From Verrucomicrobia bacterium UBA6015 (GTDB lineage Bacteria; Verrucomicrobiota; Kiritimatiellia; UBA8416), in NCBI GenBank assembly GCA_002428045.1, contig DIZZ01000144.1:1-43050 (forward strand): DNA of 43,050 nt, given 5' to 3'. Position 1 is the stretch's first letter; every line of letters starts with the position of its first letter. The notes beneath the pieces were generated by a model. The model did not search any database, was not told where the DNA came from, and saw nothing but the letters and a program-made list of their open reading frames with translations. Positions 24,633 through 32,560 of this stretch are shown here, piece by piece. The position numbers were made by a program, and so were the translations under genes.

Positions 24633-25575
24633 GGGGTGCTCCTGTCTTGGAAAGCATGTCAACAAAGGCGTCCTCGAGGCGGATATCCTCGCGGTGGAAG
24701 TCGCATACCGGGAAGCCCGCCTGGAGGATGGCACGCAGGATGGCCGCCAGACACGCGGGGGATCCATCCTCGACGCGGATGCGCAGGTTGCCGTTCCGGG
24801 CGCGGTCATAGCATTCGATCCCGGGATAGAGGGCGACCCATTCGGCAAGGGGATCGAGCGGCGCGTCGATCCCGATACGCACAAGCACGGGCGACCCTTC
24901 GCGCTGCTTGAGTTTCTCGGACGAGCCGTGATGCACGAGCGATCCGGCATCGATGAACAGGAGCGAGTCGCACATTTCCTCGAGTTCGCTGAGGATGTGC
25001 GAGCTGATGAACAGCGTCTTGCCGGTGGCGGCCAGCAGGCGCACCAGATTCTTGAACTCGATGCGCGCCTTGGGATCGAGACCGGCGGCAGGCTCGTCGA
25101 GGACAAGCACCTCGGGATCGGGGATCAGCGTGCGGCCGAGGCAGAGTCGCTGTTTCTGGCCCTTGGAGAGCTTGGCGGCGGCCTGGTCGGCAATGACGTC
25201 GAGCGCGGTGAAGGCCATGACTTCATCGACGCGACGCTTCAGCTCGGCCCTGCGGAAACCGTAGGCCCGGCCGAAGAAGTCGAGATATTCCCAGACGCTT
25301 ACGGCAGTGTAGGATCCGTAGGCGTCGGGCATCCAGCCCAGACGGCGGCGGGCCTTCGCCGGGTTTTCCATCACGTTGCATCCGCAGATCTCGACGAACC
25401 CCTCGTCGGGCAGTTCGAGGGTACACATGATGCGCATGGCGGTGGTCTTGCCCGCGCCGTTGGCCCCGATGAAGCCGAGAACCTGTCCAGAGGACACCTC
25501 GAAGCTCAGCCGATTGACGGCCTTCACGGGACCGAAGGATTTAGAGATGCCCGCCACGCGGATGGTTGTGCTCAT
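24622..25575 (-). CDS. ABC transporter ATP-binding protein
   Basis: 317 residues. Walker A GANGAGKTT at 37-45, a Q-loop region (Y-G-S-Y-T-A), signature L-S-K-G-Q-K-Q-R (Lys replaces the usual first Gly), Walker B V-L-V-L-D-E-P-A-A-G-L-D, and H-loop S-S-H-I-L-S-E. The C-terminal 80 residues form the small beta/alpha domain typical of ATPases of drug, lipid or gliding-type ABC-2 exporters. The start overlaps the upstream stop by ATGA and AAGGAG precedes it. It powers the permease next to it; the MoxR ATPase and two large envelope proteins of the same operon probably concern the same process. Confidence 0.95.
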   Translation of the reverse strand: MSTTIRVAGISKSFGPVKAVNRLSFEVSSGQVLGFIGANGAGKTTAMRIMCTLELPDEGFVEICGCNVMENPAKARRRLGWMPDAYGSYTAVSVWEYLDFFGRAYGFRRAELKRRVDEVMAFTALDVIADQAAAKLSKGQKQRLCLGRTLIPDPEVLVLDEPAAGLDPKARIEFKNLVRLLAATGKTLFISSHILSELEEMCDSLLFIDAGSLVHHGSSEKLKQREGSPVLVRIGIDAPLDPLAEWVALYPGIECYDRARNGNLRIRVEDGSPACLAAILRAILQAGFPVCDFHREDIRLEDAFVDMLSKTGAPHAH

Positions 25576-27350
25576 GGTGCTCCTTGAATGTCGACGAGTC
25601 CGGCAAGGATGACGGCCCGGTTCTGCCAGCGAATGGAGGGAAGGGTTTCAATCGTGAAGTCATCCGCCTCGCGCACATCGGCATAAAACATGCCATTGAC
25701 GTTATCCAGCCGGTCGAAAGCCATGCGAAGGCGAAGTCCGGCATTCTCGCGGCGGGTCTGCCACCACGTAGCGAAGGCGGCAGGGTTGGCACTCTCCATC
25801 GCCTTACGCTCACCGGTGTGAAGGACCGGCGTGTGCCAGAGGCGCCCCTGCGGGTCGCGGTAGAAGACGTCGTGCAGCGGCTTGCCAACGGAGGATTGCA
25901 AGGCCGGTGGCGCGTCCGGGGTGGCAGCGGTAACGAGTTCAATGCGTTGCCGGGTGGGCGTCGCCCGTTCGAGCAATTGCGCCTGGATCGAGCGGCTACC
26001 GAACCAGGCACCGCGCTGATACCCATCCGCCTCATGGTATAGGCGGCTGCGCTGATCCGCGCGGGTTTCCGTTCTCAGGGGGCTGATCGAGGTGTCCGCA
26101 TCGAGGGAAAAACCGTCACCGAGCAGAACGCCGGTCAGCGACACCTGTTCCTGGATCGTGGAGAGCGTGCGGGACGACGGATCGAGAAACGACAGTGTCA
26201 TGCGCAAACCGCGCCCGCCAGTGCCGTCCTTAAGCAGGATCACCAAGGCCAGGACGATGCCCGCCGCGAGCGAGAAGACCGGTGTCGTCCAGAGCATCTG
26301 CGCGGGCCGTCGACGACGCAGGGCTATTAGTAGGTTGATCGGACCAAGCAGCAGGGCGAAGAGGATCGTGAAGGCCAGGATCAGGACGATCGGGTAGGAG
26401 AGGTTGCCGATGTCGGCACGCAGCTTCCATTTCCCAGCGTCGTGCGTTTCCGCGATTTGCGAATGGCGGCCGACGGTACCGGCCTCCAGTTCGGTCAGGC
26501 GCAGTTCGTCGAGAGCGCCTGCGCTGATCCGGAATGGCTGGATGCGTCCGAAACCGTATGCGCTCGCATCCGTACGGGCGAGTACGCCGGGCGGAAGGGC
26601 GGTGAGCTCGGCAACGGGTTCACCGGCGGCGACAGACATAACGAGTACCCCCCCGAGTCGCACCCATTGCGCCACGGCCTGCGCCTTGGCAGGGGCAAGG
26701 CTGCGCCATTCATCTGCCGTGATCCAAAGCTGATCAATCGATTGATAGGCGCGGTGACCGGCGCTGAAGTCCGCAGCGGCCAGCCGGAAGTCCAGTGTTT
26801 CGCTATTCGGCATGGCATTCGTTGAAAAATACGGGAGGGCAGCCACCAGTTGATCGGATACGGCCCGGTAGAGGTCCATGGACCCGCGCCCGCCGTGATG
26901 CCCACTCCTCCCGCTGTGCCCGCGGGCGTGCGCAATGCCGGTTCTGCTGCCCCCCGTGCAGCCATATCCGATCGCACTGAGACGCAGCGACGGCGATTGA
27001 TAATTGCCGAGATCAAGCGTAGACATAGGCAAAAACACCTCGAACTCGGCCTGGGCCTGGTGCTCGACCGTGAAGGTGCCTGTCCAGCGATGCGACTGCT
27101 GGCGACGATGTGGATTTAAGCATTCGGCGGTGATCGTCCAGGTGCGGGTGGCACCGGACTGGTTGCCGATGCGGATGCGGGCGGGCATAACGCCACCGGA
27201 GGGCAGTTTCTCGTAAGGCGTCACCACCTCGATTGTCACGCCGCTGGCACGCGTATCGGTGTACAACCGGTTGACGACAGCAGCCGCACGGAGGGAGGGC
27301 GGCACAAATAGGCAGGCCGCCACCACGGCCAGATTAAGGATCTTCATCAT
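25572..27350 (-). CDS. Exported membrane-anchored protein of the MoxR/ABC operon (function unknown)
   Basis: 592 residues with a signal peptide (about 1-22) and one long hydrophobic segment or pair of segments near residues 320-375. The N-terminal part looks like an extracytoplasmic beta-sandwich domain (V-M-P-A-R-I-R-I-G-N-Q-S-G-A-T-R-T-W-T), followed by a His/Gly-rich stretch (residues about 138-155). A Rossmann-like region then contains W-I-T-A-D-E-W and G-G-V-L-V-M-S-V-A-A-G, the pattern of proteins with a glutamine-amidotransferase-like fold in GldG/DUF4350-type families. The C-terminal domain is beta-rich. It starts inside the MoxR stop (ATGA) and ends inside the ATPase start, so translation is coupled on both sides. 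It could be the periplasmic partner of the ABC exporter. Confidence 0.72.
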   Translation of the reverse strand: MMKILNLAVVAACLFVPPSLRAAAVVNRLYTDTRASGVTIEVVTPYEKLPSGGVMPARIRIGNQSGATRTWTITAECLNPHRRQQSHRWTGTFTVEHQAQAEFEVFLPMSTLDLGNYQSPSLRLSAIGYGCTGGSRTGIAHARGHSGRSGHHGGRGSMDLYRAVSDQLVAALPYFSTNAMPNSETLDFRLAAADFSAGHRAYQSIDQLWITADEWRSLAPAKAQAVAQWVRLGGVLVMSVAAGEPVAELTALPPGVLARTDASAYGFGRIQPFRISAGALDELRLTELEAGTVGRHSQIAETHDAGKWKLRADIGNLSYPIVLILAFTILFALLLGPINLLIALRRRRPAQMLWTTPVFSLAAGIVLALVILLKDGTGGRGLRMTLSFLDPSSRTLSTIQEQVSLTGVLLGDGFSLDADTSISPLRTETRADQRSRLYHEADGYQRGAWFGSRSIQAQLLERATPTRQRIELVTAATPDAPPALQSSVGKPLHDVFYRDPQGRLWHTPVLHTGERKAMESANPAAFATWWQTRRENAGLRLRMAFDRLDNVNGMFYADVREADDFTIETLPSIRWQNRAVILAGLVDIQGAP

Positions 27351-28363
27351 GCGGTCGGCTCCTTGAGGGTAGCGGGCAGCGGGGCGCCCTGGGTTGAGAT
27401 TTCCGCCAGCAGGGCATTGACGACGCCCTCGCCGGTATCGCCCTCGAGGCGGGCGTGATAGTCGAGTACCAGCCGGTGCTGCAGGACGGCAACGGCGGTG
27501 GCCTGCACATCCTCGAAACTGGCATTGATGCGTCCCTGCAGCAGGGCACGGGCGCGAACCGCGGCGGCCAGGCCGATGGCGGCGCGCGGGCTGGCACCGA
27601 ATTTGACGCGGGCGGCGGCCTGCGACTGCCCCGGATGGGTGGCATGCACGAGCCGGGCGATGTAATTGGCCACCACGACGGGCAGGTAGACGCGCTGCAC
27701 CCGGTCGGTCAGCGTGCGCCAGCCGTCGATGTCCATCACGGCGGGGGTCTCCAGTTCGTCGCCCAGGCGACGCTTGAGCACGATGCGCTCGAGCACATCG
27801 GCCCCGGCCGCCTTGATGTTGAGCTTGAAGAGGAAGCGGTCGAGCTGCGCCTCGGGCAGCGGATAGGTGCCTTCGAGTTCGATGGGGTTCTGCGTAGCGA
27901 GCACGAAAAACGGATCGGGCAGTTCATGGCGCATGCCCATGGAGGAGACGCGGCGCTCCGCCATGGCCTCGAGCAGGGCGGATTGCGTCTTGGGCGAGGC
28001 GCGGTTGATCTCGTCGGCCAGCACGAGGTTAGCGAAGATCGGGCCGCGCTGGAAGACGAATTCACGCGTGCCGTTGCGCTCCTGTAGCATCGGGTTTCCG
28101 GTGATGTCGCCCGGTAGCAGATCCGGCGTGAACTGGATGCGGCGGGCGTCGAGCCCGAGCGCCTGTCCGAGCGCCTTGACCAATTCGGTCTTGCCCAGTC
28201 CGGGCAACCCCTCGAGAAGGATATGCCCACGGGCCAGCAGGCCGGTGAGAGTCATATCCAGCAGCAGTTCCTGGCCGAAAAGCACCTGGCCGAGCACCTC
28301 GCGGAGACGGTTTAGAGGGGTCTGCGAGGCGGCGATTTCCTGTTCACTGAGATGCTCTGTCAT
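27347..28363 (-). CDS. MoxR-family AAA+ ATPase
   Basis: About 338 residues from ATG 28363, preferred over 28375 because GGAG precedes it. AAA_3 core: L-L-E-G-L-P-G-L-G-K-T-E (Walker A), F-T-P-D-L-L-P-G-D-I-T-G-N, F-V-F-Q-R-G-P-I-F-A-N, V-L-A-D-E-I-N-R-A-S-P-K-T-Q-S-A-L-L-E-A-M (Walker B), A-T-Q-N-P-I-E-L-E-G-T-Y-P-L-P-E-A-Q-L-D-R-F (sensor 1). The C-terminal lid contains G-A-S-P-R-A. MoxR ATPases remodel partner proteins, usually a vWA-domain protein; no such partner, and no DUF58 protein, is encoded beside it here. It overlaps the next gene by ATGA. Confidence 0.93.
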   Translation of the reverse strand: MTEHLSEQEIAASQTPLNRLREVLGQVLFGQELLLDMTLTGLLARGHILLEGLPGLGKTELVKALGQALGLDARRIQFTPDLLPGDITGNPMLQERNGTREFVFQRGPIFANLVLADEINRASPKTQSALLEAMAERRVSSMGMRHELPDPFFVLATQNPIELEGTYPLPEAQLDRFLFKLNIKAAGADVLERIVLKRRLGDELETPAVMDIDGWRTLTDRVQRVYLPVVVANYIARLVHATHPGQSQAAARVKFGASPRAAIGLAAAVRARALLQGRINASFEDVQATAVAVLQHRLVLDYHARLEGDTGEGVVNALLAEISTQGAPLPATLKEPTA

Positions 28364-28405
28364 CGGGGTCTCCATAAAAGGGTTTTCTGCGGGGTTTTCT
28401 GCGGT

Positions 28406-29821
28406 TCAGTCGAAATAGGCTTTGAGGAGGGACCGTTCATGCGGCATGACCGGGAGACGCCATACGGCTTCACCCCCCTGACCGGTGTGGGCGGCGGCAC
28501 CGCCGCCGGGTTGCGTGCCCGTCCAGGCATCGCGGTCGATCTCGTGCTGATCCGTCGAAACGCCGGTCGTCTCGCCCAGCACCGCCTGGCGCAAATCCCG
28601 GTTGGCGAGTGCTTCGGGGGACCCCGCTTGAATGGGTGCCTGCGGCGGACGGAAGGTCATCGGGGTGTTGCCCGCCTTGTCGCGGCTGACGCCGCCCGAG
28701 GCATCGTCGCCCTCGGCGGCGGCTAGGCCGACCTGGCCTTCGCCGAGACCCTGGCCGTTGGGCTCCGACGGGGTACCGCTGCCTGGGGCACGGCAACGCG
28801 AGGCGCATTCGCCGAGGCATTTGCCCTGCTCACGGAGTTGTTCGAGCAACTGCTTAAGCGCGGCGGGATCGATGTTCTTAAGGCCTTCCTGGCAAGCCAT
28901 TTCCTTCAAGGCGGCCAGCGTCTCGGTGTCGAGCGGCAACATCCCCTGCTGCAAGGCGTCGAGCGCCTGACCGAGCTGCTCAAGCAGGGCATCGCGTTCA
29001 TGGGCGGCAAGCGGCGTGCTCGCGGCGGTTGCCAGGGCGGTGGAGGCGGTGTTCAAGGCTTGCTGGAGATCGCGGGCGGCCTGGCCGACCTGCTCGCGCA
29101 AATGGTCGGAGGCTTCCATGGAGCCGGGGCGGTACCAGTTCTCGCGCGGCTGTGCACGCAGGGCATCGAGTTGCTCGCCGACCTGTTCCAGTGCCTCCTT
29201 CTCGACGGACGCCTGCTCGCGCAGCAGTTCGAGCGAGGCATCTACAGCCGTCCAGGCGGAAAGCTCACGCACGGGCGGCAGTTCGGCGACAGGGGTGGCG
29301 GCCTTGAGCGGGAGGAAGGCGGCGAGCAGTAGCGCGGCCAGGCTTGCAAGCATCGGCAGCATCGTACGCACAGGATTCCAGCGCGGCTTGGGCGGGGGCG
29401 GATCGGGCGGCGGGGGCCAATCCCCTACCCCCTGCATCGCGGCGCTCAGGCGGTTATGCAGGTGACAGGAGGCATCCAGCCTCGCCAGGGCCTGCGTCTC
29501 GCCGATGAAATGCCGCCGCGCCCGCAGGGCGGCGATAACGGCGGCCAGCAAAAGCCACAGCGGGAAGGCTGCCAGCCCCAGCCAGCCGGGCAGCAGCGCC
29601 CATTTCCGGGCAGGCAGCAGCCCCAGCGCCAGTGCCATGCCACCGAACGCCGCCAACGGCACCATGTGCAAGGTCAACCAGCCGAGATTAACCCGGCGAG
29701 CAAGGGCGCGGGCCATCCTGCGCCAATACGTGCAAGCCAACCGCGACGACGCCCCCTCGGGGGTGGCATCCTTACGACCTTCGCTATCATCCGTAAAATC
29801 GATCTCATTCATGTGCAACAT
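28406..29821 (-). CDS. Membrane protein with long coiled coil, first gene of the MoxR operon
   Basis: 471 residues. An N-terminal part with hydrophobic segments (about 48-70, 75-98 and 150-172) is interrupted by a helical arm and a Pro-rich stretch (W-P-P-P-P-D-P-P-P-P-K-P). A long periplasmic-type helical region (about 185-345) follows, with heptad-like Leu/Gln/Glu repeats such as L-L-R-E-Q-A and L-L-E-Q-L-G-Q-A-L-D-A-L-Q-Q. There is then a Gly/Gln/Ser-rich disordered tail ending R-L-P-V-M-P-H-E-R-S-L-L-K-A-Y-F-D. I do not recognise a precise family; similar large coiled-coil membrane proteins sit next to MoxR genes in several phyla. Start 29821 or 29812; no clear ribosome site. It is separated from MoxR by about 42 bases holding a duplicated GGTTTTCTGCGG. 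Confidence 0.7.
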   Translation of the reverse strand: MLHMNEIDFTDDSEGRKDATPEGASSRLACTYWRRMARALARRVNLGWLTLHMVPLAAFGGMALALGLLPARKWALLPGWLGLAAFPLWLLLAAVIAALRARRHFIGETQALARLDASCHLHNRLSAAMQGVGDWPPPPDPPPPKPRWNPVRTMLPMLASLAALLLAAFLPLKAATPVAELPPVRELSAWTAVDASLELLREQASVEKEALEQVGEQLDALRAQPRENWYRPGSMEASDHLREQVGQAARDLQQALNTASTALATAASTPLAAHERDALLEQLGQALDALQQGMLPLDTETLAALKEMACQEGLKNIDPAALKQLLEQLREQGKCLGECASRCRAPGSGTPSEPNGQGLGEGQVGLAAAEGDDASGGVSRDKAGNTPMTFRPPQAPIQAGSPEALANRDLRQAVLGETTGVSTDQHEIDRDAWTGTQPGGGAAAHTGQGGEAVWRLPVMPHERSLLKAYFD

Positions 29822-29932
29822 AATTCTGAACCATCACGCAGCATAACCATCCGTCACCACGCCGTTCTTTATCGCATTTTAAGTCACCCCTGTCCACACA
29901 AAGACAGTACCTTCTTAATCCTCAACGGGCCC

Positions 29933-29953
29933 ATGCACCCGAATTAGGTGCAT
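29933..29953. repeat. Inverted repeat in the intergenic region before the response regulator
   Basis: ATGCACC (29933-29939), loop of 7, GGTGCAT (29947-29953). There is no T-run. It lies between divergent genes, so it is a possible operator. Confidence 0.4.
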
Positions 29954-29966
29954 CAAAAGAAACCAT

Positions 29967-30002
29967 TTGCGTTTCATCGAAATGTCGGCATAATAGATGC
30001 CG
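29967..30002 (+). promoter_or_regulatory. Predicted promoter with overlapping inverted repeat, response-regulator gene
   Basis: TTGCGT (29967-29972), 16 bases, CATAAT (29989-29994). An inverted repeat CGGCAT (29986-29991), AATAG, ATGCCG (29997-30002) covers the -10 box, a typical place for a repressor or autoregulatory operator. Confidence 0.4.
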
Positions 30003-30063
30003 TGACTGAATTTACTTATAGCGTGGTGCGGGAGCAGGATCGATCGCGGGGAGAAGCCTAGTC

Positions 30064-31518
30064 ATGACACGAGAAGAGGGTAGCATGTCGCCATCGGTCA
30101 ATGTGGCGATTCTGGATGACGATCCGCGTATCGGCATGATCATCCAGTCCTACCTCAAGACGCTCAAGTGCAATACGACCCTGTACACCGATCCCCTGCA
30201 ATGCCTGGCGGAGATCGAGCAATTTCCCGTGGATATTCTGATCACGGATGTTGACATGCCCGGAATGTCAGGTCTGGATGTGCTTGAGCGGATCAAGAAG
30301 ACCGCGCCGCACACGGAAGTCATCGTGGTTACCGGGGCCGCCGGGAAGGCAGAGGCTATTCGGGCGCTAAAGCTGGGAGCCTTCGATTTCTTTGAGAAAC
30401 CGGTGGACCGCCAGGCCATCAGCATGACGGTCAGCCGAACGCTACGTTATCGCCAGATCGGGCAGGAACGGGATATGCTGGCCACGCAGGTGCAAGTCTT
30501 TTCCGAGCAGGAGCGGGATCGCAGCGGAGTTTCCGGGCTTGTCAGCCAATCGCCAGCCATGCGCAAGATCATGCATGATGCGGAGCTTGTCGCCAAAGCA
30601 CCCGGGACGTCGGTCCTGATTACCGGGGAAAGCGGTACCGGCAAGGAGCTTATTGCCCGCGCCATCCATCACGGCAGCACCCGTCGCAACCACCCGTTTG
30701 TGGCTATCAATTGCTCGGCCGTTCCGGGGGAGCTTGCCGAATCAACATTGTTCGGGCATGTCAAGGGTTCCTTTACCGGTGCCGTTTCCGAACGCAAGGG
30801 ATGTTTTGAACTTGCCGATGGGGGAACCCTTTTCCTTGACGAGATCGGCGATATGCCGACGGAGATGCAGGCGAAACTGCTTCGGGTTTTGGAGGATAAG
30901 CAAGTCACCCCGGTAGGCGGCTCCAAGTCGCGGCTGGTGAATGTACGCATCCTTTCGGCGACCAACGTCAACATCATCGAGAAGATCGCCAGCCGTAAAT
31001 TCCGGGCGGATCTCTTTTACCGTCTGGCCGGATTTGCCATTACACTGCCCCCCCTACGAGAGCGCAAGATTGAGATTCCCTATCTTGCCGATCACTTTAA
31101 TCGACTTTTTTCAAAAGAAATGGGGTTTCCCTGTCCTGCAGTTGATAAAGATGCACTGGATCTGCTGATGGCGTATGATTTTCCTGGAAATATCCGCGAG
31201 CTTAGGAACATCATTGAGCGGGCCTTGATCGAATGTCGAGGGGGCACGATTCATGCAGAACATATCCACTGCTGGAGTCTTCCGCCTGATACGCAGGGAC
31301 GCAAGAGCGAACCTGCGGAGGCGGGGGGGGCGCTGCCTGCAGCGGTTGCCCCGCTGGTCGAATCGGCTCCGCATAACCTCAAGGCGGTGGAGGCCACCGC
31401 CATTCGCCGGGCACTTTCCGCCTCGGGCGGGAATGTCGCCGCCGCCGCCCGGATGCTGGGGGTTAATCGCCCCAAGCTCTACCGCATGATGGCAGCGCTT
31501 CATATCGATACGCACTGA
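30064..31518 (+). CDS. NtrC-family sigma-54-dependent response regulator
   Basis: 484 residues. Receiver domain (about 12-130) with the acidic pocket D-D-D (18-20), phospho-acceptor Asp62 (T-D-V-D-M-P-G), Thr90 and Lys112. AAA+ domain (about 155-400): Walker A GESGTGKE (188-195), sigma-54 loop GSFTGA (235-240, Ser in place of the usual Ala at position 2), Walker B LFLDEIGD (256-263), R-fingers in D-L-F-Y-R-L. A C-terminal Fis-type helix-turn-helix (about 440-484: A-L-S-A-S-G-G-N-V-A-A-A-A-R-M-L-G-V). It activates sigma-54 RNA polymerase after phosphorylation by a sensor kinase, which is not in the window. Start 30064 has GGGGAGAAG upstream; ATG 30088 is an alternative. Repeated sites and a -24/-12 promoter directly follow the gene. 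Confidence 0.95.
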   Translation: MTREEGSMSPSVNVAILDDDPRIGMIIQSYLKTLKCNTTLYTDPLQCLAEIEQFPVDILITDVDMPGMSGLDVLERIKKTAPHTEVIVVTGAAGKAEAIRALKLGAFDFFEKPVDRQAISMTVSRTLRYRQIGQERDMLATQVQVFSEQERDRSGVSGLVSQSPAMRKIMHDAELVAKAPGTSVLITGESGTGKELIARAIHHGSTRRNHPFVAINCSAVPGELAESTLFGHVKGSFTGAVSERKGCFELADGGTLFLDEIGDMPTEMQAKLLRVLEDKQVTPVGGSKSRLVNVRILSATNVNIIEKIASRKFRADLFYRLAGFAITLPPLRERKIEIPYLADHFNRLFSKEMGFPCPAVDKDALDLLMAYDFPGNIRELRNIIERALIECRGGTIHAEHIHCWSLPPDTQGRKSEPAEAGGALPAAVAPLVESAPHNLKAVEATAIRRALSASGGNVAAAARMLGVNRPKLYRMMAALHIDTH

Positions 31519-31554
31519 ACGCTCAGCACTGCACGATCCAAAGCGCACGCTTAA

Positions 31555-31605
31555 ACTGTCCATGTGAACACGAACGATGTGTTCATACTGTCCGCATGTG
31601 AACAC
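31555..31605 (+). promoter_or_regulatory. Paired upstream activator-like sites of the sigma-54 promoter
   Basis: ACTGTCCATGTGAACAC (31555-31571) recurs at 31587-31605 with a GC insertion. Between them lies GTGTTCA (31579-31585), which with TGAACAC at 31565-31571 makes a perfect 7-bp inverted repeat. A further TGAACACC follows at 31608-31615. The copies are offset by 32-34 bases, about three helical turns, and lie roughly 90-140 bases upstream of the -24 box. This is the usual place for binding sites of NtrC-type activators. The activator at 30064 is the obvious candidate. Confidence 0.65.
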
Positions 31606-31691
31606 CCTGAACACCTGCGTCGGCCTGATAAGGGCTCTTTATGATTGTTGTATTTACTTCATGATAAAGCGATTATGACACTATTTTAAAG

Positions 31692-31708
31692 TTGGCACGC
31701 AAGCTGCG
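31692..31708 (+). promoter_or_regulatory. Sigma-54 (-24/-12) promoter of the transglutaminase-like gene
   Basis: TTGGCACGCAAGCTGCG: the -24 GG (31694-31695) and -12 GC (31706-31707) are exactly 10 bases apart. TGGCACG matches the -24 consensus fully and CTGCG the -12 element closely. It is about 40 bases upstream of the next start and downstream of a sigma-54 activator gene. Confidence 0.8.
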
Positions 31709-31750
31709 AATTAATTACCTGTAACGCACAACGGTTAACAGGAAATGAAT

Positions 31751-32398
31751 ATGCAGAAAACGGTCCGACTTGGCTCAATGCTGGCCTCCATGATCCTCAT
31801 GGTGGCCGGGCCGGCACTTGCCGCCAAGCCTGCGATTGCCGAGGATCCCGCTTTCCGTTTGGCCTGGGCCACCTATGTTGCAGAGAACCCCGAGGCACGG
31901 AATCACCAGCGCCCCCTATCGGAGTTCCCACCCCCTTCTTCCGAAATACGCGTGCCCGAGGTCGATCAAGTGCCAATGGCGCGCGTAGCAGCTGAAATAA
32001 AGGCAGACTCCCCGCAAGCCATCTGCACCCTGGTGCGTGAGCGCATCAGGTACCAGGCAGACAAGACCGATGAATGGCAAACCGGCGAGCAAACGTGGGA
32101 ACGCAAGACCGGGGATTGCGAGGACTTCGCCGCGACGGTCAGGGATCTTTGCCTTGCACGCGGTTTCAATGCACAGATTGTCATCTTCCATGCTCAAGAC
32201 CGCAACAGCGCCCATGCCGTGGCGTTCGGGGAGTGGAATGGCATCACCTGGATGTCGAGCAACGGGGGGTATGAGCAGGTTCACAATATCGCAACCGCAC
32301 AAGAGCGCGTCATCCGTGAGTTCGGATGGTACTATGACCGGGTGGCGATGTACCGCGCCAGCGAAATCGACATGAATATTCTCCCGGCCGCACGATAA
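31751..32398 (+). CDS. Exported transglutaminase-like cysteine protease (BTLCP/LapG-type)
   Basis: About 215 residues from ATG 31751, preferred to 31745 because AGGA (31740-31743) is then seven bases away. Signal peptide to about residue 26 (A-L-A-A). The transglutaminase-like core includes Y-Q-A-D (about 103), K-T-G-D-C-E-D-F-A with catalytic Cys125 (31745 numbering), and A-H-A-V-A-F with His157. At the usual Asp position the sequence is W-M-S-S-N-G-G, so the third catalytic residue may be Asn/Ser. Relatives such as LapG cut surface adhesins in the periplasm; a similar role here is an inference. The gene stands alone behind the sigma-54 promoter at 31692, so its expression should depend on an activator. 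Confidence 0.82.
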   Translation: MQKTVRLGSMLASMILMVAGPALAAKPAIAEDPAFRLAWATYVAENPEARNHQRPLSEFPPPSSEIRVPEVDQVPMARVAAEIKADSPQAICTLVRERIRYQADKTDEWQTGEQTWERKTGDCEDFAATVRDLCLARGFNAQIVIFHAQDRNSAHAVAFGEWNGITWMSSNGGYEQVHNIATAQERVIREFGWYYDRVAMYRASEIDMNILPAAR

Positions 32399-32560
32399 GT
32401 CTAAAATAAAGCGGATGCCCGTTCTCCCGGTCAACGCAGGGCCAGTATCCGTCTGCCTCACCTCGTGCATCTGCCGCATCTGTCGCAACCGACGGTTCTC
32501 CAGAACAAATGCCTTGCAGGAACCTCCCGAATGGCCTATTTTCAGGCTACCAAGGAAACC

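Noticed and set aside
24633..25106. N-terminal extension of the ABC permease
   Set aside because: It is an out-of-frame reading of the ATPase gene; the true start has its own ribosome site at 24632.
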